11,705 nucleotides of DNA from Lachnospiraceae bacterium (GTDB taxonomy: Bacteria > Bacillota_A > Clostridia > Lachnospirales > Lachnospiraceae). This document shows, one piece after another, positions 1 through 9,273 of the stretch (position 1 is its first letter; every line of letters begins with the position of its first letter). The notes below the pieces were generated by a model. The model worked only from the letters and a program-made list of their open reading frames with translations. It was not told the origin of the DNA and searched no databases. The translations under genes were made by a program, and so were the position numbers. Location of the stretch: positions 1-11,705 of the forward strand of contig JAFZKM010000267.1 of the NCBI GenBank assembly GCA_017553665.1. The letters are read 5' to 3'.

Positions 1-1
1 G

Positions 2-1441
2 CTGATCAAAAAGAATATCGGCAGCGAGGCTCTCAACATTAAAAACGCCGGCATCCGCCTGGCTTATCAGATCGAGGATATCCAGGATTATACCGAATGC
101 AAGCGCAAAAAGGTAATGCTCGAGGAAGAGGATTACATGAGCACCTCGCTGATCAATGATGTGGTCGAGAGCTTCCGCCTGATCAATGACACGGATGAGC
201 TTGAGCTGGTTGTGGACCTCGATCCCTCGGTGCCCACAAAGATGCGCGGCGATATCAAGAAGCTCCACATGATCTTCAGGCATCTTCTCGAGAATTCGGT
301 TAAATTCACGAAACATGGCGGAATCTATGTAAGGATGTTCTCGGAGCGCAAGGATTACGGAGTGAATCTGTGCATCGAGATGACCGACACGGGCATCGGA
401 ATGGACAGAAAGGCCATACATGCCGTTGCCGAGGGCCTTTATCAGGCAAATAAAAAGAGAAACCGCAGCTCGGGCGGCATAGGCCTCGGGCTTTATATCG
501 TATACGGTTTCGCGCACAGGATGGGCGGTTTCGTAAAGATCGAGAGCAAGAGGAACGCCGGAACGACCGTGCGCGTCACGATACCTCAGAAAGTGATCGA
601 TGAGCGTCCCTGCCTCGCGCTGCCCGGAACGTTCTTCGGCGATATCATTTTCCATGTAAAAACAGACAAATTCGTGGTTCCCAAAGTTCGTGACTTCTAC
701 AGCGCGATGGCTGCCGATCTGGCCGTGGGCCTTAAGGTACCGCTTTATTCGGCAGATTCGATCAAGGAGATCGAGCGGCTTAGGGAGAAGCTTAACGTTA
801 CCTTCATTTTCACCGGCAAAGAAGAGTATGAGGAGGATCCCGAGTACTTCGAGGCTATGAGCCGTTCGGGCGTGGTGGTTGCGGTCACCACATCGGCAGA
901 CTTCAAACTGCCTCCGGGAAGCAGGGTCATCTCCATGCCCAAGCCTCTGTACGCATATCCCGTGATCAAGCTCTTAAACGAGGGTCCGGGAGCCTCGCAG
1001 ATAGACTTCGGCGAAGATACGGTCAAGCCTTTGTTCAGTAAGGTACGCGCGCTGATCGTTGATGATGAGCCGATGAACCTTGTGGTCGCGACGAGCCTGT
1101 TCGCCGATTATCAGATGTCGATCGATACCGCGGACAGCGGCGCGGAATCCATAGAGAAATACCGCAACGGTGATTACGATGTTGTATTCATGGACCACAT
1201 GATGCCCGAAATGGACGGCGTAGAGGCCATGAAGCGCATCAAGAAGACCGCGGAAGAGACGCACAGGACCATAAAGGTCGTAGCCCTTACCGCGAACGCG
1301 GTCTCCGGCGCCAGGGAAATGTTCATGCGTGAGGGCTTTGACGGCTTTATCGCGAAGCCCATCAACATGGCGAACTTCGAGAGAGTAATGCTTCAGGTAC
1401 TTCCCGAATCAAAGATCGAGAAGGGAGGTAAGAGAGCATGA
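2..1441 (+). CDS. Hybrid sensor histidine kinase, 5'-truncated by the window edge
   Basis: The frame is open from base 2, so the ATG at 116 is internal and the real start lies upstream. The visible part is 479 residues (numbered from base 2). It begins in the second half of a HisKA-type dimerisation helix pair; the phosphorylated His is not in the window. A HATPase_c domain follows at about 85-205, with an N-box (HLLENSVKF, Asn98), a G1 box (DTGIG from Asp129) and a G2 box (GGIGLGLYIV from Gly158). Residues about 214-330 look like a degenerate receiver: no acidic pocket or phospho-acceptor Asp is seen, but a KPL motif remains (Lys314). A canonical receiver closes the protein, with Asp354/Asp355, phospho-acceptor Asp398 in MDHMMPEMDG, an ALTANA strand and Lys452 before Pro. 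No HPt or DNA-binding domain is present. The stop overlaps the next gene's ATG, so the two are probably translationally coupled. The kinase assignment is firm; the signal sensed is unknown because the N-terminus is missing. Confidence 0.93.
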   Translation: MIKKNIGSEALNIKNAGIRLAYQIEDIQDYTECKRKKVMLEEEDYMSTSLINDVVESFRLINDTDELELVVDLDPSVPTKMRGDIKKLHMIFRHLLENSVKFTKHGGIYVRMFSERKDYGVNLCIEMTDTGIGMDRKAIHAVAEGLYQANKKRNRSSGGIGLGLYIVYGFAHRMGGFVKIESKRNAGTTVRVTIPQKVIDERPCLALPGTFFGDIIFHVKTDKFVVPKVRDFYSAMAADLAVGLKVPLYSADSIKEIERLREKLNVTFIFTGKEEYEEDPEYFEAMSRSGVVVAVTTSADFKLPPGSRVISMPKPLYAYPVIKLLNEGPGASQIDFGEDTVKPLFSKVRALIVDDEPMNLVVATSLFADYQMSIDTADSGAESIEKYRNGDYDVVFMDHMMPEMDGVEAMKRIKKTAEETHRTIKVVALTANAVSGAREMFMREGFDGFIAKPINMANFERVMLQVLPESKIEKGGKRA

Positions 1442-4400
1442 TAAAAAGATTTATAAAATATGTCCGCGGCGAGATAAAGAATCCCGAAAGAGAATTCTCG
1501 GAGCGCGTGTTCATCATTTTCTCGATCTTATCCGTAATTACGGTTTCCATCGCTTTGGTCGGAGACCTGATCATCGGTGAGAGCATTGGTGAGATCGCGA
1601 CGCTCATAGCGATCATAATCGTTGTTCCGCTCGTTACCTTTACATGTCTTTACAAAAATAAAGTCAAGCTTGCGATCAGGCTGCTCGTGACATGCCTGAT
1701 CGTGGGTATCCTTCCTGCGCTCTTCTTCTTCGGCGGCGGCCTTGAAGGAGGCGGAGTATTATGGTTCATCTTCGCTTTCATGTATGTCGGCCTGGTGCTT
1801 TCGGGCAAATGGAGAAGAGTCATCCTGATCCTGCTGATCATCCTGTCGCTCGGCTGTTATTATGACGCGTATTTTTTCCCGCACATTGTTGTTGAGCATA
1901 CAAAGGAACAGTTCTATACAGATAACTATATCTCGCTGATACTTGTCGGTTTCCTGTGCTTCTTCATGACCTGGTCGCAGAACAGGCTGTATCAGGACGT
2001 GAACGACCGCGCTAAGAAAGAAGCGGAAAGAGCCGAGGAACTCTCACGTGCCCAGAACAGGTTCTTCTCAAACATGAGCCATGAGATCCGTACGCCAATC
2101 AACTCGATCCTGGGCCTGAACGAACTGATCCTGCGCGATCAGAGTTCTTCGGACGAGGTCATCAGGGACGCCGCGGGCATTCAGGGCGCAGGCAAGATGC
2201 TGCTGGCGCTGATCAACGACATCCTGGATTTCTCAAAGATGGAAGCCGGAAGCATGGACATTGTCCCGGTGGATTACCGTGTCGACAACCTGCTCTCGGA
2301 GGTCGTAAACATGATCTGGCTCAAGGCGCATGACAAGGGACTTAAGTTCGAAGTCAGCGTTGATCCGAAGGTTCCCGCGGTACTTTACGGCGATGAGGTC
2401 AGGATCAAGCAGATCATCATCAACCTTCTGAACAACGCCGTTAAATATACGGCAGAGGGTTCGGTGGAGCTCCATATCGAGAGCGAGGCGGCCGATGACA
2501 ATACGATGATGCTCCTCATTTCCGTATCCGATACCGGAATGGGTATCAAGAAGGAGGTCATCCCTTACCTGTTCGACGCGTTCAAACGTGTCGATGAGGA
2601 GAAGAACAGATATATCGAGGGTACCGGTCTGGGCCTCAGCATCGTGAAGCAGCTCGTTGAGCTGATGGGCGGAAATGTTACGGTTAACAGCGTTTACGGT
2701 GAGGGCACGACCTTTACCGTTACCGTAAAGCAGGGCGTTTCGGACAAGACGCTCATCGGCGAACTGAACATCCAGAACCAGCAGGTCGCGAAGCGCAGCC
2801 AGTATGAGAGCAGCTTTAAGGCGCCCGATGCGAAGATCCTCATTGTCGATGACAATGAAATGAACCTTGAAGTTGAGAAGAAGCTCCTTGCCGATACCCA
2901 GCTTACGATAGATACGGTACTGAGCGGAAGAGCGGCACTCGAGATGACCGTAAAGACACGCTATGACGTGATCCTGATGGACCACCTGATGCCGGAGATG
3001 GACGGCATAGAGTGCCTCGAGTGCATAAAGAACCAGACGGGCGGTCTGAACCGTACAACGCCCGTTGTGGCGCTCACTGCGAACGCGGGCAGCGACAACA
3101 GAGACCTTTACAGCAGATCGGGATTCTACGGATACCTTGTGAAGCCCGTATCGGGTGAAGCCCTCGAGGATACTCTGGTGAAGTATCTCCCGAAGGAAAA
3201 GGTAAAGGTTACGAACAAGATCATACGCATGCGCGAGGATATCAATACTACCGCGCTGTATGCGAGGAAGGCGCCCGTGATCATCACATCGACGAGTATG
3301 TGCGACCTGCCCGAAGATGTTCTGCAGAAGCTTAATGTTCCGATAATTCCTTTCGTTCTTCAGACCGAATCCGGTGTGTTCAAGGACGGAATACAGATGG
3401 ATTCAAACGAGCTGATCCGTTTCATGAACGACGGGAAAACGGCCATGTCGGCGCCGCCTGAGATCAGTGACTATACGGAATTCTTCGCGTCGGCCCTCAA
3501 GCGTGCGCATCACCTGATACATATCGCGCTTTCGCCGAGCGTGAGCGAAGACTATATAAGATCCTGCGAAGCCGCGAAGTCCTTTGATAATGTTACCGTC
3601 ATCAATTCCGAATGCCTTTCGTCGTCAATGGGCATGCTCGTGCTCATTGCTTCAAGGCTTTCACAGCAGGGCATCCCGGTAGAGGACATCATTGAGGAAC
3701 TCGAAACGGTCAAGAAGCGTCTGAGATGCAGCTTTATCATCGATACTACGGAGTACATGGCGAGAAGGGGCATTATCGGCCCGAGACTGAACACGATCGC
3801 AAAGACTCTGAACATCCATCCGTGCCTGCGGATGAAGGAAGACAGATACACCATAGGCGGATTCTGGATAGGAAAGACAAAGAAGGCCTATGCGAGCTAC
3901 GTGCGCAACGCTTTCCCCGTAGATATAATACCCGACGAGGAAGTCGTGTTCATAACCTACGCCGATGTCCCGATGGATACTTTGCTCTGGATAAAGGAAG
4001 AGATAAGCAGGTACGCTTATTTCGAGCATGTCGTATTCCAGCAGGCTTCGGCGGCCGTAACTTCAAACTGCGGTCCCGGAACGGTCGGAATCCTGTATTT
4101 TGTCAAGTCCAATAAGTCATACAATATCGGCTCGCTGATCGGCTCTCAGGAAGAAACGGAAGAATCGGAGAACGCGGGAAAGGTATTGGAATACAATGTG
4201 CCCGAGAGTATCAAAGAAAGCACGAATACAGCTGCCGAAGAGGCACCGCCTCAAGAAGAGCTCAAGTGGTATCAGAAGCTCGGATTCATTGACGGAGAAC
4301 AGGCTCTGAAGAACAGCGGATCGGAGGACGCGTTCGCCGCGATACTGAAGATATTTGTCGATTCCGTTGACGGTAAAACGGCGGAGATCGAAGAGTACTA

Positions 4401-4866
4401 TGAGGATGAAGACTGGGTCGATTACACGATCAAGGTCCATGCCCTGAAGAGCTCCGCAAGGCTCATAGGTGCCGAAGCGATAGCGGAAGAAGCGCAGCTG
4501 CTCGAGACGGCCGGAAAGGAAGGCAACACAGACTACATCAAGCAGAAGCACGAAGGCTTCATGACGGCTTACAGACAGCTGGGCGAGCAGCTTAAAAATG
4601 CGCTCGGCGGCGCCGGAGAGGAAAAACGGGCGGAGAGCGAAAAGGAAAAGGAAAAGCCCGTTGCCGACGACTATCTGATGCAGAGCGTTTACGAGGATCT
4701 TAAGAGCGCTGCCGAATCCATGGACTGCGACACCATAGGAGAGATAATCAAGGAGCTCGATGATTACTCAATACCGGAAGCGGAGCGCGAAAAATTCGAA
4801 ACGATCCGCGAAAGGGCCGGGAAGTTTGACTATGACGGAATAATCGCGGTTCTGGGCAAAAAATGA
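1438..4866 (+). CDS. Membrane hybrid histidine kinase with receiver, embedded DegV/EDD domain and HPt
   Basis: The start is ATG with AGGGAGGT eight bases upstream, overlapping the previous stop as ATGA. The order in 1142 residues is as follows. About six hydrophobic membrane segments lie within 24-182, then a charged helical linker. HisKA is at about 205-272, with His215 in NMSHEIRTPIN. HATPase_c is at about 318-435, with Asn333, the G1 box DTGMG from Asp365 and the G2 box GTGLGLSIV from Gly395. The receiver is at about 465-590, with Asp471/Asp472, phospho-acceptor Asp515, Thr547 and Lys569. A full-length DegV/EDD domain is at about 613-890, with motifs ITSTSMCDLP, FKDGIQMD, DTTEYMARRG, LNIHPCL and CGPGTVGILY. 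An acidic linker leads to HPt at about 944-1057, with His1001 in KVHALKSSARLIGA. A Glu/Lys linker and a helical tail finish the protein. Every phosphorelay residue needed is present. DegV proteins are typically free-standing lipid-binding proteins, so a role as lipid sensor or docking module here is inference. No DNA-binding output is seen. Confidence 0.95.
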   Translation: MIKRFIKYVRGEIKNPEREFSERVFIIFSILSVITVSIALVGDLIIGESIGEIATLIAIIIVVPLVTFTCLYKNKVKLAIRLLVTCLIVGILPALFFFGGGLEGGGVLWFIFAFMYVGLVLSGKWRRVILILLIILSLGCYYDAYFFPHIVVEHTKEQFYTDNYISLILVGFLCFFMTWSQNRLYQDVNDRAKKEAERAEELSRAQNRFFSNMSHEIRTPINSILGLNELILRDQSSSDEVIRDAAGIQGAGKMLLALINDILDFSKMEAGSMDIVPVDYRVDNLLSEVVNMIWLKAHDKGLKFEVSVDPKVPAVLYGDEVRIKQIIINLLNNAVKYTAEGSVELHIESEAADDNTMMLLISVSDTGMGIKKEVIPYLFDAFKRVDEEKNRYIEGTGLGLSIVKQLVELMGGNVTVNSVYGEGTTFTVTVKQGVSDKTLIGELNIQNQQVAKRSQYESSFKAPDAKILIVDDNEMNLEVEKKLLADTQLTIDTVLSGRAALEMTVKTRYDVILMDHLMPEMDGIECLECIKNQTGGLNRTTPVVALTANAGSDNRDLYSRSGFYGYLVKPVSGEALEDTLVKYLPKEKVKVTNKIIRMREDINTTALYARKAPVIITSTSMCDLPEDVLQKLNVPIIPFVLQTESGVFKDGIQMDSNELIRFMNDGKTAMSAPPEISDYTEFFASALKRAHHLIHIALSPSVSEDYIRSCEAAKSFDNVTVINSECLSSSMGMLVLIASRLSQQGIPVEDIIEELETVKKRLRCSFIIDTTEYMARRGIIGPRLNTIAKTLNIHPCLRMKEDRYTIGGFWIGKTKKAYASYVRNAFPVDIIPDEEVVFITYADVPMDTLLWIKEEISRYAYFEHVVFQQASAAVTSNCGPGTVGILYFVKSNKSYNIGSLIGSQEETEESENAGKVLEYNVPESIKESTNTAAEEAPPQEELKWYQKLGFIDGEQALKNSGSEDAFAAILKIFVDSVDGKTAEIEEYYEDEDWVDYTIKVHALKSSARLIGAEAIAEEAQLLETAGKEGNTDYIKQKHEGFMTAYRQLGEQLKNALGGAGEEKRAESEKEKEKPVADDYLMQSVYEDLKSAAESMDCDTIGEIIKELDDYSIPEAEREKFETIRERAGKFDYDGIIAVLGKK

Positions 4867-4891
4867 TCTTACGGCGGAAGGATAGATCCGG

Positions 4892-6415
<1,524 letters not shown>

Positions 6416-6418
6416 TAG

Positions 6419-6447
6419 TTTATTTTTTGGAAATAAAGGTGTAGAAT
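6419..6447 (+). promoter_or_regulatory. Possible weak sigma-A promoter ahead of the response regulator gene
   Basis: The short gap after the symporter gene is strikingly A+T-rich compared with its surroundings. A -10-like TAGAAT lies at 6442-6447, and a poor -35-like TTTATT lies 17 bases upstream at 6419-6424. Transcription from here would start near 6454, just ahead of the AGGAGGA ribosome site at 6458-6464. No terminator separates this gap from the symporter gene, so readthrough is equally possible. Confidence 0.28.
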
Positions 6448-6473
6448 AGATACACTTAGGAGGAAGTCAGGCA

Positions 6474-7235
6474 ATGAGTGCTCAGAAGTATGTTAAGATA
6501 CTGCTGTTCCGTTACAGCGTTGTGGTAAAGGGCATAGAGAGGAATCTGTGCGACCTTGGCTATTCGGTGGAGATCATCAGCGAGAATTTCGACTCGATCC
6601 CGGATATCTCTTCGGCCACGAATCTGTTCATCGTGTATCTCCCCGGAGATATCATGGACGACAGGCTGAAGCTGAAGGAACTGGAGTCAGTATGCAATAC
6701 CATAAAGAGCCTGGAGCAGAAGATGCTGCTCATCGGCGAGCCGAAGTATCACTTTGAGCTTTCTGAGGCTGTTCCCGCGATTGATGAATACGGCTGGCTG
6801 GACAGGCCCGTAGAGAGCGATACGCTGGCCCTGGCCGTTGAGGACGCTATCAAAGGCAGCGTGATGCACGGCGCGAAGAAGAGGATCCTCATTGTCGACG
6901 ACGATCCTGCCTATGCGGGCATGGTCAGAGAGTGGATCAAAGACCACTATAAGGTCGATATCGTGACCGCGGGACTTCAGGCGATCTCGTTCCTGATGAA
7001 GAACAAGGTCGACCTCGTTCTGCTCGATTACGAGATGCCGGGCGTCGACGGGCCGAAGGTTCTGAAGATGCTGAGGCAGGAGGCTTCGACCAAAGATCTG
7101 TGCATTGTATTCCTTACGGGCGTGGGCACGAAGGAAGAAGTTGCGCGCGTTATGGAGATGAAGCCCGACGGATACGTGCTGAAGTCGACCACGAGGGACA
7201 ATCTGCTCGCATATATAAGCAAAAAGCTCGGATAA
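6474..7235 (+). CDS. Stand-alone response regulator: degenerate receiver plus intact receiver
   Basis: The protein has 253 residues. The ATG at 6474 is preceded by AGGAGGA with nine bases of spacing. The C-terminal half (about 135-253) is a complete receiver domain: acidic pocket Asp142/Asp143, phospho-acceptor Asp185 in LLDYEMPGVDG, Thr215 in FLTG and Lys237. The N-terminal half (about 5-125) also alternates strands and helices like a receiver and ends in a WLDRPVES element. It lacks the Asp-Asp pair and a clear phospho-acceptor, so it is probably a pseudo-receiver; this is a fold-level judgement by eye. There is no DNA-binding, enzymatic or HPt domain, so output would be through protein interaction or as a phosphate-accepting branch. 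It lies 58 bases after the symporter gene and 36 bases before trpS, close to the two hybrid kinases that could phosphorylate it. Confidence 0.88.
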   Translation: MSAQKYVKILLFRYSVVVKGIERNLCDLGYSVEIISENFDSIPDISSATNLFIVYLPGDIMDDRLKLKELESVCNTIKSLEQKMLLIGEPKYHFELSEAVPAIDEYGWLDRPVESDTLALAVEDAIKGSVMHGAKKRILIVDDDPAYAGMVREWIKDHYKVDIVTAGLQAISFLMKNKVDLVLLDYEMPGVDGPKVLKMLRQEASTKDLCIVFLTGVGTKEEVARVMEMKPDGYVLKSTTRDNLLAYISKKLG

Positions 7236-7271
7236 CGGGCAAAGAATCAAGTTTCAGGGGAGAAATCAAGA

Positions 7272-8354
7272 ATGTCAAAGATCATACTTACAGGGGACCG
7301 TCCTACGGGAAAACTCCATATAGGACATTATGTCGGATCTCTGCGCAGAAGGGTGGAGCTGCAGAATTCCGGAGAATTCGACAAGATATACATTATGATA
7401 GCGGATGCGCAGGCCCTTACGGACAATGCGGAGAATCCGGAAAAGGTACGTCAGAACATCATTGAGGTTGCGCTCGATTATCTTTCTGCGGGACTCGATC
7501 CCGCGAAATCGACGCTGTTCATCCAGTCGATGGTTCCGGAGCTTACCGAGCTGACCTTCTATTACATGAATCTTGTCACGGTATCGCGCGTGCAGCGCAA
7601 TCCCACGATCAAGTCCGAGCTTCAGATGAGAGGCTTCGGAGACAGCATCCCGGTCGGATTCTTCACATATCCGATCAGCCAGGCCGCCGATATAACAGCG
7701 TTCAAAGCGACCGTTGTGCCCGCGGGCGAGGACCAGATGCCCATGGTAGAGCAGACACAGGAGATAGTTCACAAGTTTAATTCCGTATACGGCGAGACTC
7801 TCGTGGAGCCGAAGATCCTGCTTCCCGAGAACCAGAGCTGCTTAAGGCTTCCCGGCACCGACGGAAAGGCGAAGATGAGCAAGTCCCTGGGCAACTGCAT
7901 TTACCTCTCCGACGAGCCCGATGTTGTTAAGACCAAGGTCATGTCGATGTATACCGACCCGAACCATATCAATCTCAACGACCCCGGACAGGTCGAAGGG
8001 AATACGGTATTTACCTATCTCGACGCGTTCTCGAAGCCCGAGCATTTCGAGAGATACAACACCGGATACGCGAACCTCGACGAGATGAAGGACCACTATA
8101 AGCGCGGCGGACTCGGCGACGTTAAGTGCAAGAAGTTCCTGATCAATGTTCTTGAGGAGACACTCGCGCCCATCAGGGAGAGGCGTCACGCATGGGAGAA
8201 GGATATCCCCGGCGTATATGAGATACTGAAGAAGGGCAGCGAGGAAGCGGAGCGCGTAGCTGCGGAGACTCTCGCGGACGTTCGCAGGGCCATGAAGATC
8301 AACTATTTCGACGATATGGCGCTTATCACCGAGCAGGCGGAAAAATACAAATAA
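7272..8354 (+). CDS. trpS: Tryptophanyl-tRNA synthetase
   Basis: This is a cytoplasmic class I aminoacyl-tRNA synthetase that attaches tryptophan to tRNA-Trp using ATP. In the 360-residue product the ATP-binding HIGH motif is complete ([17 protein letters not shown], His16 to His19). The second signature is KMSKS at Lys201 to Ser205, followed by LGN. The VPAGEDQMP segment and following EIVHKFN are typical of TrpRS. The opening [14 protein letters not shown] is the form I know from streptococcal and clostridial TrpRS. The length is slightly above the common 330-345. The start is ATG with AGGGGAG nine bases upstream. Only 36 bases separate it from the response regulator gene, so there is no room for a T-box leader or an obvious promoter, and it is probably cotranscribed with that gene and with trmO downstream. 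Confidence 0.97.
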   Translation: MSKIILTGDRPTGKLHIGHYVGSLRRRVELQNSGEFDKIYIMIADAQALTDNAENPEKVRQNIIEVALDYLSAGLDPAKSTLFIQSMVPELTELTFYYMNLVTVSRVQRNPTIKSELQMRGFGDSIPVGFFTYPISQAADITAFKATVVPAGEDQMPMVEQTQEIVHKFNSVYGETLVEPKILLPENQSCLRLPGTDGKAKMSKSLGNCIYLSDEPDVVKTKVMSMYTDPNHINLNDPGQVEGNTVFTYLDAFSKPEHFERYNTGYANLDEMKDHYKRGGLGDVKCKKFLINVLEETLAPIRERRHAWEKDIPGVYEILKKGSEEAERVAAETLADVRRAMKINYFDDMALITEQAEKYK

Positions 8355-8362
8355 TACGGCAT

Positions 8363-9103
8363 ATGTATACTATCGCACACATAGAAAACGATTATACCGA
8401 AAAATTCGGAGTACCGAGACAGAGCGGGCTTGTCAGTGAAGTGACAAGCCGCGTTGTTTTTGAGCCGGAATTCAGAAACCCTGAGGCCCTTCGCGGGCTT
8501 GAGGGTTTCACGCATATCTGGCTCATCTGGGAGTTTTCGGAAGCAAAGAGGAGAGGATCCTCGGAGCGGGGAGACGCTGCGGGCGGCGATGCTGCCGGGA
8601 CTACCGGCTGGGATAAATGCGACTGGCGTCCTACTGTCAGACCGCCCAGGCTCGGCGGGAATACGCGTATGGGCGTTTTCGCGACGCGCTCGCCGTTCAG
8701 GCCGAATCCCTTGGGACTTTCATGCGTGGAGCTCGCGGGAGTGGAATATGACACGCCGGACGGTCCCGTGATACTTGTACGCGGCGCCGATCTGATGAAC
8801 GGAACGCCGATATTTGACATAAAACCTTATATTCCGTACGCGGACTGCAGGCCCGAAGCTAAGGGCGGATTCACTGACGAAAACGAATTCGAAAAAGTTA
8901 AGGCCGTTATACCTGAGGAGATCATGGCAGTTCTGTCAGCCGAAGAGGCTGCCGGACTCAAAAGCGTGCTTGAGCAGGATCCGCGTCCGGCCTACCAGCG
9001 AGGGCAGGTAAGAGCTTACACTTTTAAGTACGCAAAATACGATGTGACCTTCATGGCGGAGGACGGAATACTCACTGTCACATCGGTCAAAAAGGTTAAG
9101 TAA
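8363..9103 (+). CDS. trmO: tRNA (N6-threonylcarbamoyladenosine(37)-N6)-methyltransferase TrmO
   Basis: This is a TsaA/TrmO-family protein of 246 residues. The family uses S-adenosylmethionine to methylate the t6A base at position 37 of certain tRNAs. Recognisable elements are the N-terminal IAHIENDYTEKFGVPRQSG, the GFTHIWLIWEF segment, and the family signature GNTRMGVFATRSPFRPNPLG (from Gly99/Asn100). The LMNGTPIFDIKPYIPYADC segment has Asp152 and Lys154-Pro-Tyr. The C-terminal extension ends in AYTFKYAKYDVTF, as in longer members. Between the WEF segment and the signature there is a hydrophilic, low-complexity insert of about 25 residues containing a perfect GDAAG-GDAAG duplication (residues 70-79). 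The ATG starts 8 bases after the trpS stop with no good ribosome site, suggesting translational reinitiation. Two adjacent tRNA-function genes fit a housekeeping transcript that ends at the terminator just downstream. Confidence 0.93.
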   Translation: MYTIAHIENDYTEKFGVPRQSGLVSEVTSRVVFEPEFRNPEALRGLEGFTHIWLIWEFSEAKRRGSSERGDAAGGDAAGTTGWDKCDWRPTVRPPRLGGNTRMGVFATRSPFRPNPLGLSCVELAGVEYDTPDGPVILVRGADLMNGTPIFDIKPYIPYADCRPEAKGGFTDENEFEKVKAVIPEEIMAVLSAEEAAGLKSVLEQDPRPAYQRGQVRAYTFKYAKYDVTFMAEDGILTVTSVKKVK

Positions 9104-9125
9104 ATACTCAAACGTTTTCTTAATG

Positions 9126-9160
9126 AAATGTCGGTACTGCATGAAATACCGACATTTTTT
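9126..9160 (+). terminator. Rho-independent terminator after trmO
   Basis: A perfect 11-base-pair stem pairs AAATGTCGGTA (9126-9136) with TACCGACATTT (9147-9157). It encloses a 10-base loop and runs straight into a T tract ending at 9160. It lies 22 bases after the trmO stop and closes the response regulator-trpS-trmO unit. Confidence 0.93.
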
Positions 9161-9202
9161 AAGTTTTGTAACATGTATTAAAAAATATTTCTTAAAAATA
9201 CG

Positions 9203-9231
9203 TTGACAAACGACTTTCTTTTGTCTAAAAT
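9203..9231 (+). promoter_or_regulatory. Strong sigma-A promoter for the ABC importer operon
   Basis: A perfect -35 TTGACA (9203-9208) is separated by exactly 17 bases from a near-perfect -10 TAAAAT (9226-9231). The 30 bases upstream of the -35 are nearly all A and T (two TTAAAAA tracts at 9179-9200), as in an UP element. Transcription should start near 9238, about 116 bases before the likely start codon of the first permease. Confidence 0.9.
9205..9225. promoter_or_regulatory. Possible operator: inverted repeat filling the promoter spacer
   Basis: GACAAA (9205-9210) and its exact reverse complement TTTGTC (9220-9225) flank nine bases. The repeat overlaps the -35 hexamer and ends at the -10. 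A dimeric repressor bound here would block polymerase. Arms of six bases can occur by chance, so this is a suggestion only. Confidence 0.35.
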
Positions 9232-9273
9232 GAACAAAGCAGGAGAGAGTTGTTTTATTTTTTTAAACATACT

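Noticed and set aside
116..1441. ATG 116 as the true start of the first kinase
   Set aside because: The frame is open to base 2 and the residues before 116 continue a HisKA-type helix. A start here would also leave the ATPase domain without its dimerisation/His domain.
2233..2985. 250-residue open frame on the minus strand, opposite the kinase's HisKA-to-receiver region
   Set aside because: It lies wholly within a kinase gene with clear domain motifs, has no ribosome site of note, and its protein resembles no family I recognise. It is an antisense shadow of GC-biased codons.
6419..6437. Hairpin TTTATTT/AAATAAA after the symporter gene, as a terminator
   Set aside because: The stem is seven A-T pairs only and no T tract follows it, so it would be too weak to terminate transcription.
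7236..7271. Possible T-box or trp-responsive leader ahead of trpS
   Set aside because: Only 36 bases separate the previous stop from trpS, far too short for a T-box, and no terminator hairpin is present.
9108..9121. cre-like sequence CTCAAACGTTTTCT just after trmO
   Set aside because: Its left half matches the consensus poorly. It lies before the terminator and about 95 bases upstream of the importer's -35, so a catabolite-repression role there is not supported.
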